Assembly: GCA_007135435.1 (NCBI GenBank)
Contig: SLIW01000161.1
Location: forward strand, 1-5,397
Reading direction: 5' to 3'
Length of the DNA stretch: 5,397 bases
Origin: Natronomonas sp.
GTDB taxonomy: Archaea > Halobacteriota > Halobacteria > Halobacteriales > Haloarculaceae
Shown: in pieces, positions 1 to 5,343 of the stretch
How positions within the stretch are numbered: position 1 is the first letter of the stretch
How the letters are laid out: every line of letters begins with the position of its first letter
Notes under the pieces: generated by a model
What the model saw: only the letters and a program-made list of their open reading frames with translations
Told to the model about the DNA's origin: nothing
Databases searched by the model: none
Position numbers and translations under genes: made by a program

Positions 1-406
1 CGTAGAAGCCGTCCACGTCGGCCAGGAGGTTGACGTAGGCCGTCTCCGGTGCCTCCGCACGGAGGTAGGCCACCACGGCGTCCATCAACGCGGTCCCGAC
101 GCCCCGGCCCTGGTGGGGCGGCGTCACGGCCACGTCGCAGACGTGGAAGACGGCACCGTCGTCGCCGACGACTCGCGCCATCCCAATCGCGCGGCCGGCC
201 GGATGGGCGTCGACGTCGGCCCCGTCGTCGGTGCGGGCGACCACGCCGTAGCACGTGTTCGGCAGCCCCCGCTCGGCGGCGTCGAGGCTCCGCCGTGACA
301 ACCCGGCCGCCTCGCGGACCTGGACGAATTCCTCCGGGGATGGCACGCCGTCCCGGAGGCGGTATCCCGCCGGGACCTCGACCGTATCGGCGTACGACCG
401 TGCCAT
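1..406 (-). CDS. GNAT family N-acetyltransferase, C-terminus cut by window edge
   Basis: The minus strand from the ATG at 406-404 reads 135 codons without a stop to the left edge, so the C-terminus is missing. The start of the protein (MARSYADTVEVPAGYRLRDG) leads into a GNAT fold. The acetyl-CoA binding motif A is clear at about residues 91-107: DVAVTPPHQGRGVGTAL, with the Q-x-x-G-x-G/A signature at Q99-G104. A β-strand and a YVNLLADVDGFY segment follow at 124-135, where such proteins usually continue into a Tyr-containing 'FYxRFGF' element. Family knowledge says it transfers an acetyl group from acetyl-CoA to an amine; the substrate cannot be told from sequence. It is probably cytosolic. The gene is divergent from the glycosyltransferase at 695. 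No ribosome binding site is seen, but a TTAA box lies about 25 bases upstream, which suggests a leaderless message. Family assignment is firm; specificity is unknown. Confidence 0.9.
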   Translation of the reverse strand, partial: MARSYADTVEVPAGYRLRDGVPSPEEFVQVREAAGLSRRSLDAAERGLPNTCYGVVARTDDGADVDAHPAGRAIGMARVVGDDGAVFHVCDVAVTPPHQGRGVGTALMDAVVAYLRAEAPETAYVNLLADVDGFY

Positions 407-428
407 ACCGGGCCGGGACGCCGGTGTG

Positions 429-436
429 GCTTAACG
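429..436 (-). promoter_or_regulatory. TATA-like box of the acetyltransferase gene
   Basis: On the minus strand the sequence GGCGTTAAGCC contains TTAA at 434-431, centred about 26 bases upstream of the ATG at 406. This is the spacing expected for a haloarchaeal TATA element driving a leaderless transcript. It is the only AT-rich patch in this GC-rich spacer on that side. Assignment rests on position and composition only. Confidence 0.45.
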
Positions 437-565
437 CCGTCGGACTCGCCACAAGCCGACCGGTGGCGGCGACCCCGACGGTGACGGATCAGGCACCAGT
501 GATGCCGACGACGGGAGTCACGGCGACGGCGACGACACCTGCGACGGCGGCCCCGGAGACTGTGA

Positions 566-611
566 CCCCGACGACGACACCGACGACGCCTACCCCGACG
601 ACGACACCGAC
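566..611 (+). repeat. 19-base direct repeat at 27-base period
   Basis: CCCCGACGACGACACCGAC occurs exactly at 566-584 and again at 593-611. The 27-base period equals nine codons and in the Asp-rich frame yields two PDDDTDxxx units. Period divisible by three supports a coding origin over random slippage, though GAC-rich DNA is prone to both. Confidence 0.8.
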
Positions 612-660
612 AATGACGACCGTCGCTCCGAGAACATCGCGGGACGTCCATCCACAAGAG

Positions 661-667
661 GTATACC
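661..667 (+). promoter_or_regulatory. TATA-like box of the GT87-like gene
   Basis: GTATACC, the most AT-rich spot just upstream of the glycosyltransferase, sits about 30 bases before the ATG at 695. That spacing would place transcription start very close to the start codon. No Shine-Dalgarno sequence is present in between, which fits a leaderless message. Evidence is positional only. Confidence 0.45.
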
Positions 668-694
668 GGTGCGGCGGGCCGAATCCAGTAACGG

Positions 695-1942
695 ATGACC
701 GCCCTCCGGGAGCTGTGGGCGATCCGCGGTCGGCGGCCGGCGTTCGTCGCCGGCTCGCTCGCCCTGCTGGCCCTCCTGTTCGCCTACCCCGCGCTGCAGT
801 GGTGGCTGTCGTCGATCGGCGTCGAGGGCGGGCTGGACTACTTCGACCTCGGCGCCTACCGGACCGCCGTCGACAACTGGCAGGCCGGCGAGCCGCTGTA
901 CGTCGAGGCCGACGACGGCGGCTACCACGGCAGCTACCTCTACCCGCCGGTGTACGTCCTGCTGTTCTGGCCGGTGTCCACGCTGGCGTTCGACACCGCC
1001 GGGCACCTCTGGAACCTGGGCTCGCTGCTGGTGCTGTGGCTCGGGCTCCAGGCGGCAGTCGCCGCCTACGGCCTCCGGCTGGCGGTCTACGAGCGCGGCC
1101 TGCTGCTGTGGGCCATCGTCGGCTTCCAGCCCGTGATCATCGCCGTCCGGCTCGCCCAGGTGACCGTCCTCCTGGCGGGGCTGCTCTCGTTCGCGCTGGC
1201 GGCGCTGGTGTATGCCGAGCGCCAAGACGACGGACGGGCCCAGTTCGCCAGCGGCGTCGCGACGGCACTCGGCGGGACCATGAAGCTCACCTACGCGCCC
1301 GCGGGCGCGCACCTGCTGGCCGAGCGGCGGCGGTTCGTCGGCGCCGTCGCCACGGGCCTCGTCCTCCTCGCCGTCTCGCTCGCCGTCTTCGGCGTCGACG
1401 CCCACCGGGCGTACCTCGACGTCCTGACGTGGGGCAAGGACTGGGGCGAGGGCTCCCGGCACCCCCGGGCGTGGGGGCCGGCGTACTTCCGACCCCTGTG
1501 GGTCGTCGACGGCCCCGTCGCGCTCGCGGCCCGGGTCGGTGTCGCCGGCGGCGTCGCGGTCCTCGCGGTCCTGGCCGCCGGGAGGGGCGTCGACGCCGAG
1601 ACGTTCGCGCTCGGGGTCGCCGCCATCCCCCTCCTCGCCCCGCGCGCCTACACCCAGGACCTGGTCGTCCTGCTGCCGGTGGTGGTCGTCCTGCTCGCCT
1701 CGGAGCTGCGCCGCCCCGACGGCAGGCCGGTCGTCCCGGTGATCGGGCTGGGACTCGTCGCCGTCCACGCCCACGGGCTGTACGCGATGGTCTCCGTGCT
1801 CCCGGGACGCGTCCCCGGGGGCGAGCTCGTCGCGGAGGTATCCCCGGCCCTCCAGCCCGGACTGTGGGGGACGCTCCTGCTCGTGGGCCTCGCGGGGTGG
1901 CGGGTCGCGGAGGCGGTCTCGATCCGACGGCTCGAGTTCTAG
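695..1942 (+). CDS. GT87-like polytopic membrane glycosyltransferase
   Basis: 415 residues, strongly hydrophobic, with about 10-12 predicted membrane segments (first near 15-38, others near 84-98, 104-126, 133-172, 187-232, 270-293, 300-338, 347-368 and 388-405). It matches glycosyltransferase family 87 (DUF2029; polyprenol-phosphate-mannose-dependent α-1,2-mannosyltransferase-like). After the first helix comes an extracytoplasmic loop with acidic residues D48 and D51 and Tyr55 (DYFDLGAY), then GEPLY at 65-69 and the YPP signature at 83-85. A Lys sits in the conserved GGTMKL segment (K197), and APRAYTQD at 315-322 fits the late conserved loop. By family, it would transfer a sugar from a lipid-phosphate donor to a cell-surface glycan or glycolipid; donor and acceptor are unknown here. 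The ATG at 695 gives a normal Arg-rich cytosolic N-terminus before the first helix. The gene ends in TAG, overlapping tail to tail with the pseudogene stop. No glycosylation neighbours are seen in the window. Confidence 0.85.
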   Translation: MTALRELWAIRGRRPAFVAGSLALLALLFAYPALQWWLSSIGVEGGLDYFDLGAYRTAVDNWQAGEPLYVEADDGGYHGSYLYPPVYVLLFWPVSTLAFDTAGHLWNLGSLLVLWLGLQAAVAAYGLRLAVYERGLLLWAIVGFQPVIIAVRLAQVTVLLAGLLSFALAALVYAERQDDGRAQFASGVATALGGTMKLTYAPAGAHLLAERRRFVGAVATGLVLLAVSLAVFGVDAHRAYLDVLTWGKDWGEGSRHPRAWGPAYFRPLWVVDGPVALAARVGVAGGVAVLAVLAAGRGVDAETFALGVAAIPLLAPRAYTQDLVVLLPVVVVLLASELRRPDGRPVVPVIGLGLVAVHAHGLYAMVSVLPGRVPGGELVAEVSPALQPGLWGTLLLVGLAGWRVAEAVSIRRLEF

Positions 1943-2018
1943 TCGTCCCCGGCCGAATCAGACCGCCAGTTCCCGCCGCTCGGCCGGTAGCCGTCGGACT
2001 CCCCGCGCTCGATATCCG

Positions 2019-2062
2019 CCTCGGTTCCGCTTCGATTCCGCTTCGATTCCGCTTCGATTCCG
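2019..2062. repeat. 11-base tandem repeat in the pseudogene tail
   Basis: CTTCGATTCCG is repeated exactly three times at 2030-2062, preceded by one copy with two mismatches at 2019-2029. The unit is not a multiple of three, so each gain or loss shifts the reading frame. On the minus strand it turns an IEAE-type coding pattern into IEAESKRNRSG. The flanking frames (RDEIAAE before, ADIERGESDGYRP after) suggest an original acidic helix here. Slippage in this array is a plausible cause of frame loss. Confidence 0.9.
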
Positions 2063-2410
2063 CCGCGATCTCGTCCCGCGTCGACGCGGGCGAGGTGACA
2101 CACAGGGTGGCCGGGCAGCGCCACGGGGGTTCTCCAGCACCCCCACGAGGAACCCGGTGACCGGGGCCTCGACGACGTGCTCCTCGCGGCTGACGTGGTC
2201 GGTGATCGTACAGATCGTCTCCCCGGCCCGGACCAGGGGTAGTACACCAGTGCATCTCCACGAGGCCGCAGTGTTCGGCGCGGAGCCACGACTTGTCGCC
2301 GTCGGTGCCGATCACCCGGTACCGTCGCCAAGGGACGTCTCGCTGATCTCGTAGCGGACGTGGCGCTTCTCGCCCGGCCTGACCTCGCCGTCGTAGCGGA
2401 ACGGTCGAGG

Positions 2411-2430
2411 TGTGTCGCGGTGTGTCGCGG
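2411..2430. repeat. 10-base tandem duplication causing a frameshift
   Basis: TGTGTCGCGG is present twice, head to tail, at 2411-2420 and 2421-2430. Removing one copy restores a continuous minus-strand reading DHRDTPRPFRYDGEV in the deacylase pseudogene. This marks it as a lesion of 10 bases (one extra base modulo three), not a functional repeat. Confidence 0.85.
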
Positions 2431-2706
2431 TGGTCGACCTCGATGGTCGTCCCCCGGTCCCATCTCCGCGCTCTTCCAGTTCGTCACTCTCGGCTGGGTC
2501 GCCACGCTCGTCCGGTCCCCGCCCTCGCCACGCTTGCCGCGCCCACCACGATCGCCGCGCTCACTCCCACTACCGGTTCCGTCGGTCATGGGCGGCCTCC
2601 GGGACGGTTGCCAAGTAGCTTCCCCGTCGCTGGAGACCACGACCGCGACGGCGGCGTCCACACCCACGATCTCGGACGGACGAGGCCGGAGGAGCCGGCT
2701 GCGCGC

Positions 2707-2760
2707 ATACAAATTTCGTCCTTTATTCGACAACATAAACTGTGTTCCGCGATACGAAAT
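2707..2760. promoter_or_regulatory. AT-rich island with possible divergent promoter elements
   Basis: This is one of two clear AT islands in the window. On the plus strand it holds ATACAAATTTCG and CTTTATTCG; on the minus strand it holds AGTTTATG and GAATAAAGG. All are acceptable TATA-like boxes. It is bounded by a 7-base inverted repeat, ATTTCGT at 2713-2719 and ACGAAAT at 2754-2760, which could be a regulator site. It lies about 120 bases before the pseudogene start and over 200 before the M24 gene, so neither gene has the usual short spacing to it. Confidence 0.4.
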
Positions 2761-2820
2761 CCTCGATCGACGGCCGACCACGACCTGGAAGAGAACGCTC
2801 TTTACGGGCGATTTCGGGGG

Positions 2821-2840
2821 AATCAGGGCGAATCAGGGCG
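2821..2840. repeat. 10-base tandem direct repeat in intergenic DNA
   Basis: AATCAGGGCG is repeated exactly, head to tail. It sits in the loop of an inverted repeat with arms GATTTCG (2810-2816) and CGAAATC (2839-2845). It could be a binding site for a repeat-recognising regulator or a chance duplication. Confidence 0.8.
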
Positions 2841-2964
2841 AAATCTGCGGCGGACTCGCGGAGCGACGGCGCTCGAGCGAATCGACGGCCATCGTGCCTC
2901 GTCGGTCGCACTCGTCCCCGACGCCGATGTCCACCGTGGACGAACGCTTTTGGGGAGACCGCCC

Positions 2965-2970
2965 GGAGGA
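2965..2970 (+). promoter_or_regulatory. Shine-Dalgarno sequence of the M24 gene
   Basis: GGAGGA lies 7-8 bases before the ATG at 2978, an ideal spacing, and supports that start over the in-frame ATG at 2927, which has no such sequence. A TTTT box at 2948-2951 is about 27 bases upstream of 2978. If that were the promoter, the site would fall outside the transcript, so only one of the two signals can be in use. Confidence 0.6.
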
Positions 2971-2977
2971 GTGGGCA

Positions 2978-4183
2978 ATGTCCACGGAACTCCCGGCGTC
3001 CGAGTACGACGCTCGCCTGGAGGCGATCCGCGACCGCGTCGCCGAGGCGGAGGGCGACGCGGACGCGGGCGTCTGGTTCGGCGCGACGGCCATCGAGTAC
3101 CTCACCGGCTTCGACCACGTCCAGACCGAGCGGCCGGTGGTCCTCGCGGTCACCGACGGGACGGTCGCCATCACGGTCCCGAGACTGGAGGTCGAGCGGG
3201 CCGAGACCGTCCCCCACATCGATCGCGTGGATCACTACGTCGACTACCCGGGCGGCGCCCCGATCGAGACAGCCGCGTCGATGCTCTCGGACCTGGGCGT
3301 CGAAGCGGTGCTGGCGGACGCCGACGGCGCCCCGGGCGTCATGGGGTACCAGGGCCCTCCACTCTCGGAGTTCGTGGAGGTCGAGACCCAGTCGTGGGTC
3401 GACCGGATGCGGTGGGCCAAGAGCGACCCCGAGGTGGCCCTCGTCCGCGAGTCCGCGAGGTGGGCGAACCTCGGTCACCGATACCTCGCGGAGTACACGG
3501 AGGTCGGCGCCCACCCGGCGACGGTGAGCCAGCGGGCCTCCACCGAGGCGTCGCGGGCGATGCTCGACACCCTCGGCGACCGGTTCGTCGAGCGGGTCCG
3601 CGGCGACGGCCCCGTCCACGCCGGCTACATCAGCGCCGAGGAGACCGCCCTCCCGCACGGCCACACCCCCAACCAGCGGCTCCGGGAGGGCGACGTCATC
3701 GTGACCGGTGCGTCCGCGAACGTCGACGGCTACTTCTCGGAACTGGAGCGGACGATGTTCGTCGGCGAGCCGACCGACGAGCAGGTCCACTACTTCGAGC
3801 TCATGCTCGAGGCCCAGACGATCGCCATCGAGGCGCTGGGTCCCGGCGTCGAGATCGCCTCGGTCGACCGCGCGGTCGCCGACTACTTCGACGAGCAGGG
3901 GGTGTCGGACCTCGCCCAGCACCACGTCGGTCACAACATCGGGATGGCCGGCCACGAACCGCCGTACATCGACCGCGGGTGGAGCGAGCACTGCGAGTCC
4001 GAGCACACGAACTACGACCCGGAGGACGCCGCCATGGAACCGGGCCACATCTACACGATCGAGCCGGGGCTCTACACCAAGGACGAAGGCTACCGCCACA
4101 GCGACACCATCGCTATCACCGACGACGGCATCGAGTGGCTGACCTACTTCCCCCGCGACCTGGAGTCGAACGTCATCCGGTAG
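2978..4183 (+). CDS. M24-fold (Xaa-Pro dipeptidase/creatinase-like) protein with altered metal site
   Basis: 401 residues with the two-domain layout of creatinase and prolidase-like proteins. A creatinase-N-like domain covers about 1-130 (EYLTGFDHVQTERPVV is typical) and a pita-bread catalytic domain covers about 150-401. Active-site landmarks are PHGH at 226-229, GHNIG with H319, HEPP at 326-329, IEPGLY with E362, and GYRHSD at 371-376. Compared with the canonical five metal ligands (Asp, Asp, His, Glu, Glu), His319 and Glu362 remain. The first Asp is Val242 (VTGA in place of DxGA), the second is Glu255 (SELERT in place of SDxxRT), and the last Glu is Ser375. The LERT motif and the 'NVIR' C-terminal end resemble creatinase, which works without metal. 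It may therefore be a non-peptidase hydrolase or a degenerate peptidase; substrate unknown. Cytosolic, no signal peptide. ATG 2978 was chosen for its ribosome binding site; ATG 2927 would add 17 residues. Stands alone, followed by a long spacer. Confidence 0.85.
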   Translation: MSTELPASEYDARLEAIRDRVAEAEGDADAGVWFGATAIEYLTGFDHVQTERPVVLAVTDGTVAITVPRLEVERAETVPHIDRVDHYVDYPGGAPIETAASMLSDLGVEAVLADADGAPGVMGYQGPPLSEFVEVETQSWVDRMRWAKSDPEVALVRESARWANLGHRYLAEYTEVGAHPATVSQRASTEASRAMLDTLGDRFVERVRGDGPVHAGYISAEETALPHGHTPNQRLREGDVIVTGASANVDGYFSELERTMFVGEPTDEQVHYFELMLEAQTIAIEALGPGVEIASVDRAVADYFDEQGVSDLAQHHVGHNIGMAGHEPPYIDRGWSEHCESEHTNYDPEDAAMEPGHIYTIEPGLYTKDEGYRHSDTIAITDDGIEWLTYFPRDLESNVIR

Positions 4184-4517
4184 ACGGGCGACGCGCTTCG
4201 AGATCTGGTTCTGTAGTCCGTATTCCGTCGAGAACCCCGGCCAGGGGCCCCCTCGCTGCGTCTATCCCCGGACGAGGCCTCTCGGAGGTTCGTGAATTTC
4301 GTATAGCGTTATTTGGTTTATTATTTAAACTGGCTGCGTGGAGACCCGTCGTTGCTCGGGCTTCTGAGGGCCGATAGCAGTCCAGCGGCTGCTGGCGCGA
4401 CAGTAGCGCATCGTCGGCCGGAGCTACTCCAGTGCAGCGTCGGCTACAGCGACGGCTGCGCCGCCTCCCCAGGCATCGAAACCACTTTCCCCGGGCCCCT
4501 CACACTCGCCACCCAGC
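4184..4517. other. Intergenic spacer with AT island, no gene seen
   Basis: 334 bases without a convincing gene. The first 100 bases are GC-rich, with a weak CCCC-GGCCA-GGGG hairpin at 4235-4247. 4294-4330 is markedly AT-rich and carries T tracts (TTATTTGGTTTATTATTTAAA) that could stop the upstream transcript, start the next one, or both. The remaining 190 bases up to the phosphatase start are GC-rich. Open frames there on either strand lack a family match and sit opposite or across the promoter region, so none is called. Confidence 0.65.
4324..4329 (+). promoter_or_regulatory. Strong TATA box (TTTAAA) upstream of the phosphatase
   Basis: TTTAAA is an excellent match to the archaeal TATA element, within a T-rich stretch. 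Transcription would begin near 4350-4356 on the plus strand, leaving a leader of about 165 bases before the ATG at 4518. This is long for a haloarchaeon. It may instead drive a small RNA. The minus strand also reads TTTAAATAATAAA, so direction is not certain. Confidence 0.45.
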
Positions 4518-5297
4518 ATGACGGTCCCGGAGAACGCGGAGCCTGTCGCCGTCGCCGCCTGTCTGGCCGGCGGTCGGTACCTCCGGGGGGCCTTCGCGGA
4601 TGGGGACACGGACGCCGAACACTCGGCGGTCGACGTGAAGTCCAGCGCCGACGTCGCGTCGGAGCGGCGGATGCTGACGGTCATCCGGGAGGCCTTCCCC
4701 GAGCACGTGATCGACGCGGAGGAGTCCGGGCGTCACGGTGGTGGCGACGAGCGCCACCGGTGGATCGTCGACCCCCTCGACGGGACGAACAACTTCGAGG
4801 CGGGGATGGCCTCGTTCGCGACCGCGGTCACCCTGCTCGTTGACGGGCGGGCCGAGCTGGCGGTGGCCCACGTCCCCGTCACCGACGAGCTGTACGTCTG
4901 CACCCGGGAGGCGCTCCGCTACGACGGCGACCGCGTCGACGGCCCCGAGACGTCGCCACCGGAACCCCGGTCGGCGACCGTGATGACGGTGATCGGCCAC
5001 GACGTCAAACGGGATCCGGACGCGACCGCCGCCTCCAGACGCATCGACCGCGGCGTCGAGGAGGGTTGCAAGCGTCGGCTCGCGAGCTGGAGCCCGACGG
5101 TCCACTGGGGGCTGCTCGCCCGTGGACGCATCGACGGTGCCGTCTGCTACCGGCCGGACGCCGAGGAGCAGCGCCTCGGCGAGCTGTTCGTCGAGGCGGT
5201 CGGGGTGCCCACCGCGAGCGGCGAGGAGTGGTTCGTCGCCGCTCGGACCGAGACGCTGCGCGATCACCTGGTCGGGGTCGTCCATGACGCGATCTGA
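4518..5297 (+). CDS. Inositol monophosphatase-family protein, atypical third motif
   Basis: 259 residues, the usual length for the family of Mg-dependent, Li-sensitive phosphatases (inositol monophosphatase, fructose-1,6-bisphosphatase of archaeal type, and relatives). The first metal ligand is in AEES at 67-70 (E68/E69). The signature WIVDPLDGTNNF is at 82-93, giving the ligands Asp85 and Asp88 and the catalytic Thr90. The C-terminal half keeps the family's HWGLLARGRIDG pattern at about 197-208. The third motif, normally WDxAAGxxLxxEAG, reads RPDAEEQRLGELFVEAVG at 212-229: the Trp is Pro213, Asp214 may still bind metal, and spacing to the Gly is three residues longer. It likely removes phosphate from a small sugar or polyol phosphate in the cytosol; substrate not predictable. 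No ribosome binding site is seen; a weak CTTTCC box about 30 bases upstream or the TTTAAA at 4324 could be its promoter. Starts and ends are clear. Confidence 0.88.
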   Translation: MTVPENAEPVAVAACLAGGRYLRGAFADGDTDAEHSAVDVKSSADVASERRMLTVIREAFPEHVIDAEESGRHGGGDERHRWIVDPLDGTNNFEAGMASFATAVTLLVDGRAELAVAHVPVTDELYVCTREALRYDGDRVDGPETSPPEPRSATVMTVIGHDVKRDPDATAASRRIDRGVEEGCKRRLASWSPTVHWGLLARGRIDGAVCYRPDAEEQRLGELFVEAVGVPTASGEEWFVAARTETLRDHLVGVVHDAI

Positions 5298-5337
5298 TCG
5301 GGCGGGGCCCTCGCACGGCGATCGAGCGGACGATCGG

Positions 5338-5343
5338 GTATAG
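5338..5343 (+). promoter_or_regulatory. Possible TATA box for a gene beyond the right edge
   Basis: GTATAG at 5338-5343 stands out in GC-rich DNA after the phosphatase stop. In-frame GTG codons at 5357 and 5372 are open to the window end, and the second is about 30 bases downstream of the box. Too little sequence remains to say whether a gene starts there. Nothing else is recognised in the last 100 bases beyond GATC-rich palindromes. Confidence 0.25.

Larger units (their letters stand above)
435..698 (+). pseudogene. Asp-rich, Ca-binding-like coding remnant without a start codon
   Basis: After the stop TAA at 432-434 a frame stays open to TGA at 696-698 and reads as an Asp/Gly-rich chain, with pieces such as GGGDPDGDGSGTSDADDG, DGDDTCDGGPGDCDPDD and PDDDTDDAYPDDDTDNDD. 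It resembles the Asp-rich calcium loops of thrombospondin type-3-like repeats in secreted proteins. In the Asp-rich core, third codon positions are almost all C or G, as in true haloarchaeal genes. A 19-base unit recurs at a 27-base (9-codon) period. No ATG, GTG or TTG start lies in this frame, so as it stands it is not a gene. It may be the 3' remnant of a larger gene. The competing frame reads as a Thr/Pro-rich chain with poorer third-position bias. The stop overlaps the start of the next gene (ATGA at 695-698). Could also be simple GAC-repeat DNA of no coding history. Confidence 0.35.
1939..2589 (-). pseudogene. Broken succinylglutamate desuccinylase/aspartoacylase-like deacylase
   Basis: Minus-strand pieces in three frames join into one recognisable protein. 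From the ATG at 2589, a Gly/Arg/Glu-rich leader runs to SAEMGPG. After one extra base in a five-base run (2451-2455) it continues as TTIEVDHRDTPR. After a 10-base duplication it continues as FRYDGEVRPGEKRHVRYEIS-ETSLGD, ending near 2324. The next recognisable piece, RYRVIGTDGDKSWLRAEHCG then LVEMHW, belongs near the C-terminus, so roughly 200 residues are absent. These include the zinc-binding HGxE-type, HTST-type and catalytic Glu segments of this M14-related family. A further shift near 2240 leads to PLVRAGETICTITDHVSREE and GFLVGVLENP. An extra base at 2125-2129 leads to VALPGHPVCHLARVD, then a repeat-scrambled tail to the TAG at 1941-1939. Intact relatives, about 340 residues, remove acyl groups from amino acids or related amides. 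This copy cannot be active. A GGAGG lies 8 bases before the ATG. Family call rests on remembered family sequence, not a search. Confidence 0.78.
2590..2977. other. Intergenic region between pseudogene and M24 gene, no gene seen
   Basis: This 388-base stretch separates two divergent starts. Its left third (2590-2700) is GC-rich and holds no convincing gene. 2707-2760 is an AT-rich island. 2806-2850 contains a 10-base tandem repeat inside a short inverted repeat. From about 2850 the sequence is GC-rich again. The only in-frame start candidates for the downstream gene are the ATGs at 2927 and 2978. Long open frames crossing here have the Arg/Pro/Ser-rich make-up of off-frame GC-rich DNA. Confidence 0.7.

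Noticed and set aside
590..1774. A 394-residue minus-strand open frame opposite the glycosyltransferase
   Set aside because: Highly polar, Gly/Asp/Arg/Gln-rich chain without domain features, lying exactly opposite a well-supported membrane protein gene.
49..2160. A 703-residue plus-strand open frame
   Set aside because: It crosses the acetyltransferase, spacer, glycosyltransferase and pseudogene out of frame, is Arg/Pro/Gly-rich, and matches no family; typical off-frame reading of GC-rich DNA.
2587..2708. A 40-codon minus-strand frame from the ATG at 2708, ending in an ATGA overlap with the pseudogene start
   Set aside because: Composition is Pro/Arg/Ser/Trp-rich with no recognisable features; overlap is likely chance.
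2360..2977. Upstream extension of the M24 reading frame to 2360
   Set aside because: The added 200 residues are low-complexity, cross the AT-rich intergenic island and the pseudogene, and the family starts near the ATG at 2978.
2723..4099. A 458-residue minus-strand open frame opposite the M24 gene
   Set aside because: Arises from stop-poor antisense frames in GC-rich coding DNA; no recognisable motifs, while the sense strand has clear M24 landmarks.
4235..4247. CCCC-GGCCA-GGGG hairpin as terminator of the M24 gene
   Set aside because: Only a four-base stem without a following T tract; archaeal termination more likely relies on the T-rich stretch at 4310-4326.
4424..4519. A 31-codon minus-strand frame (GESGFDAWGGGAAVAVADA)
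   Set aside because: Looks protein-like in composition but is short, has no supporting start signal, and lies opposite the region just before the phosphatase start; no family recognised.
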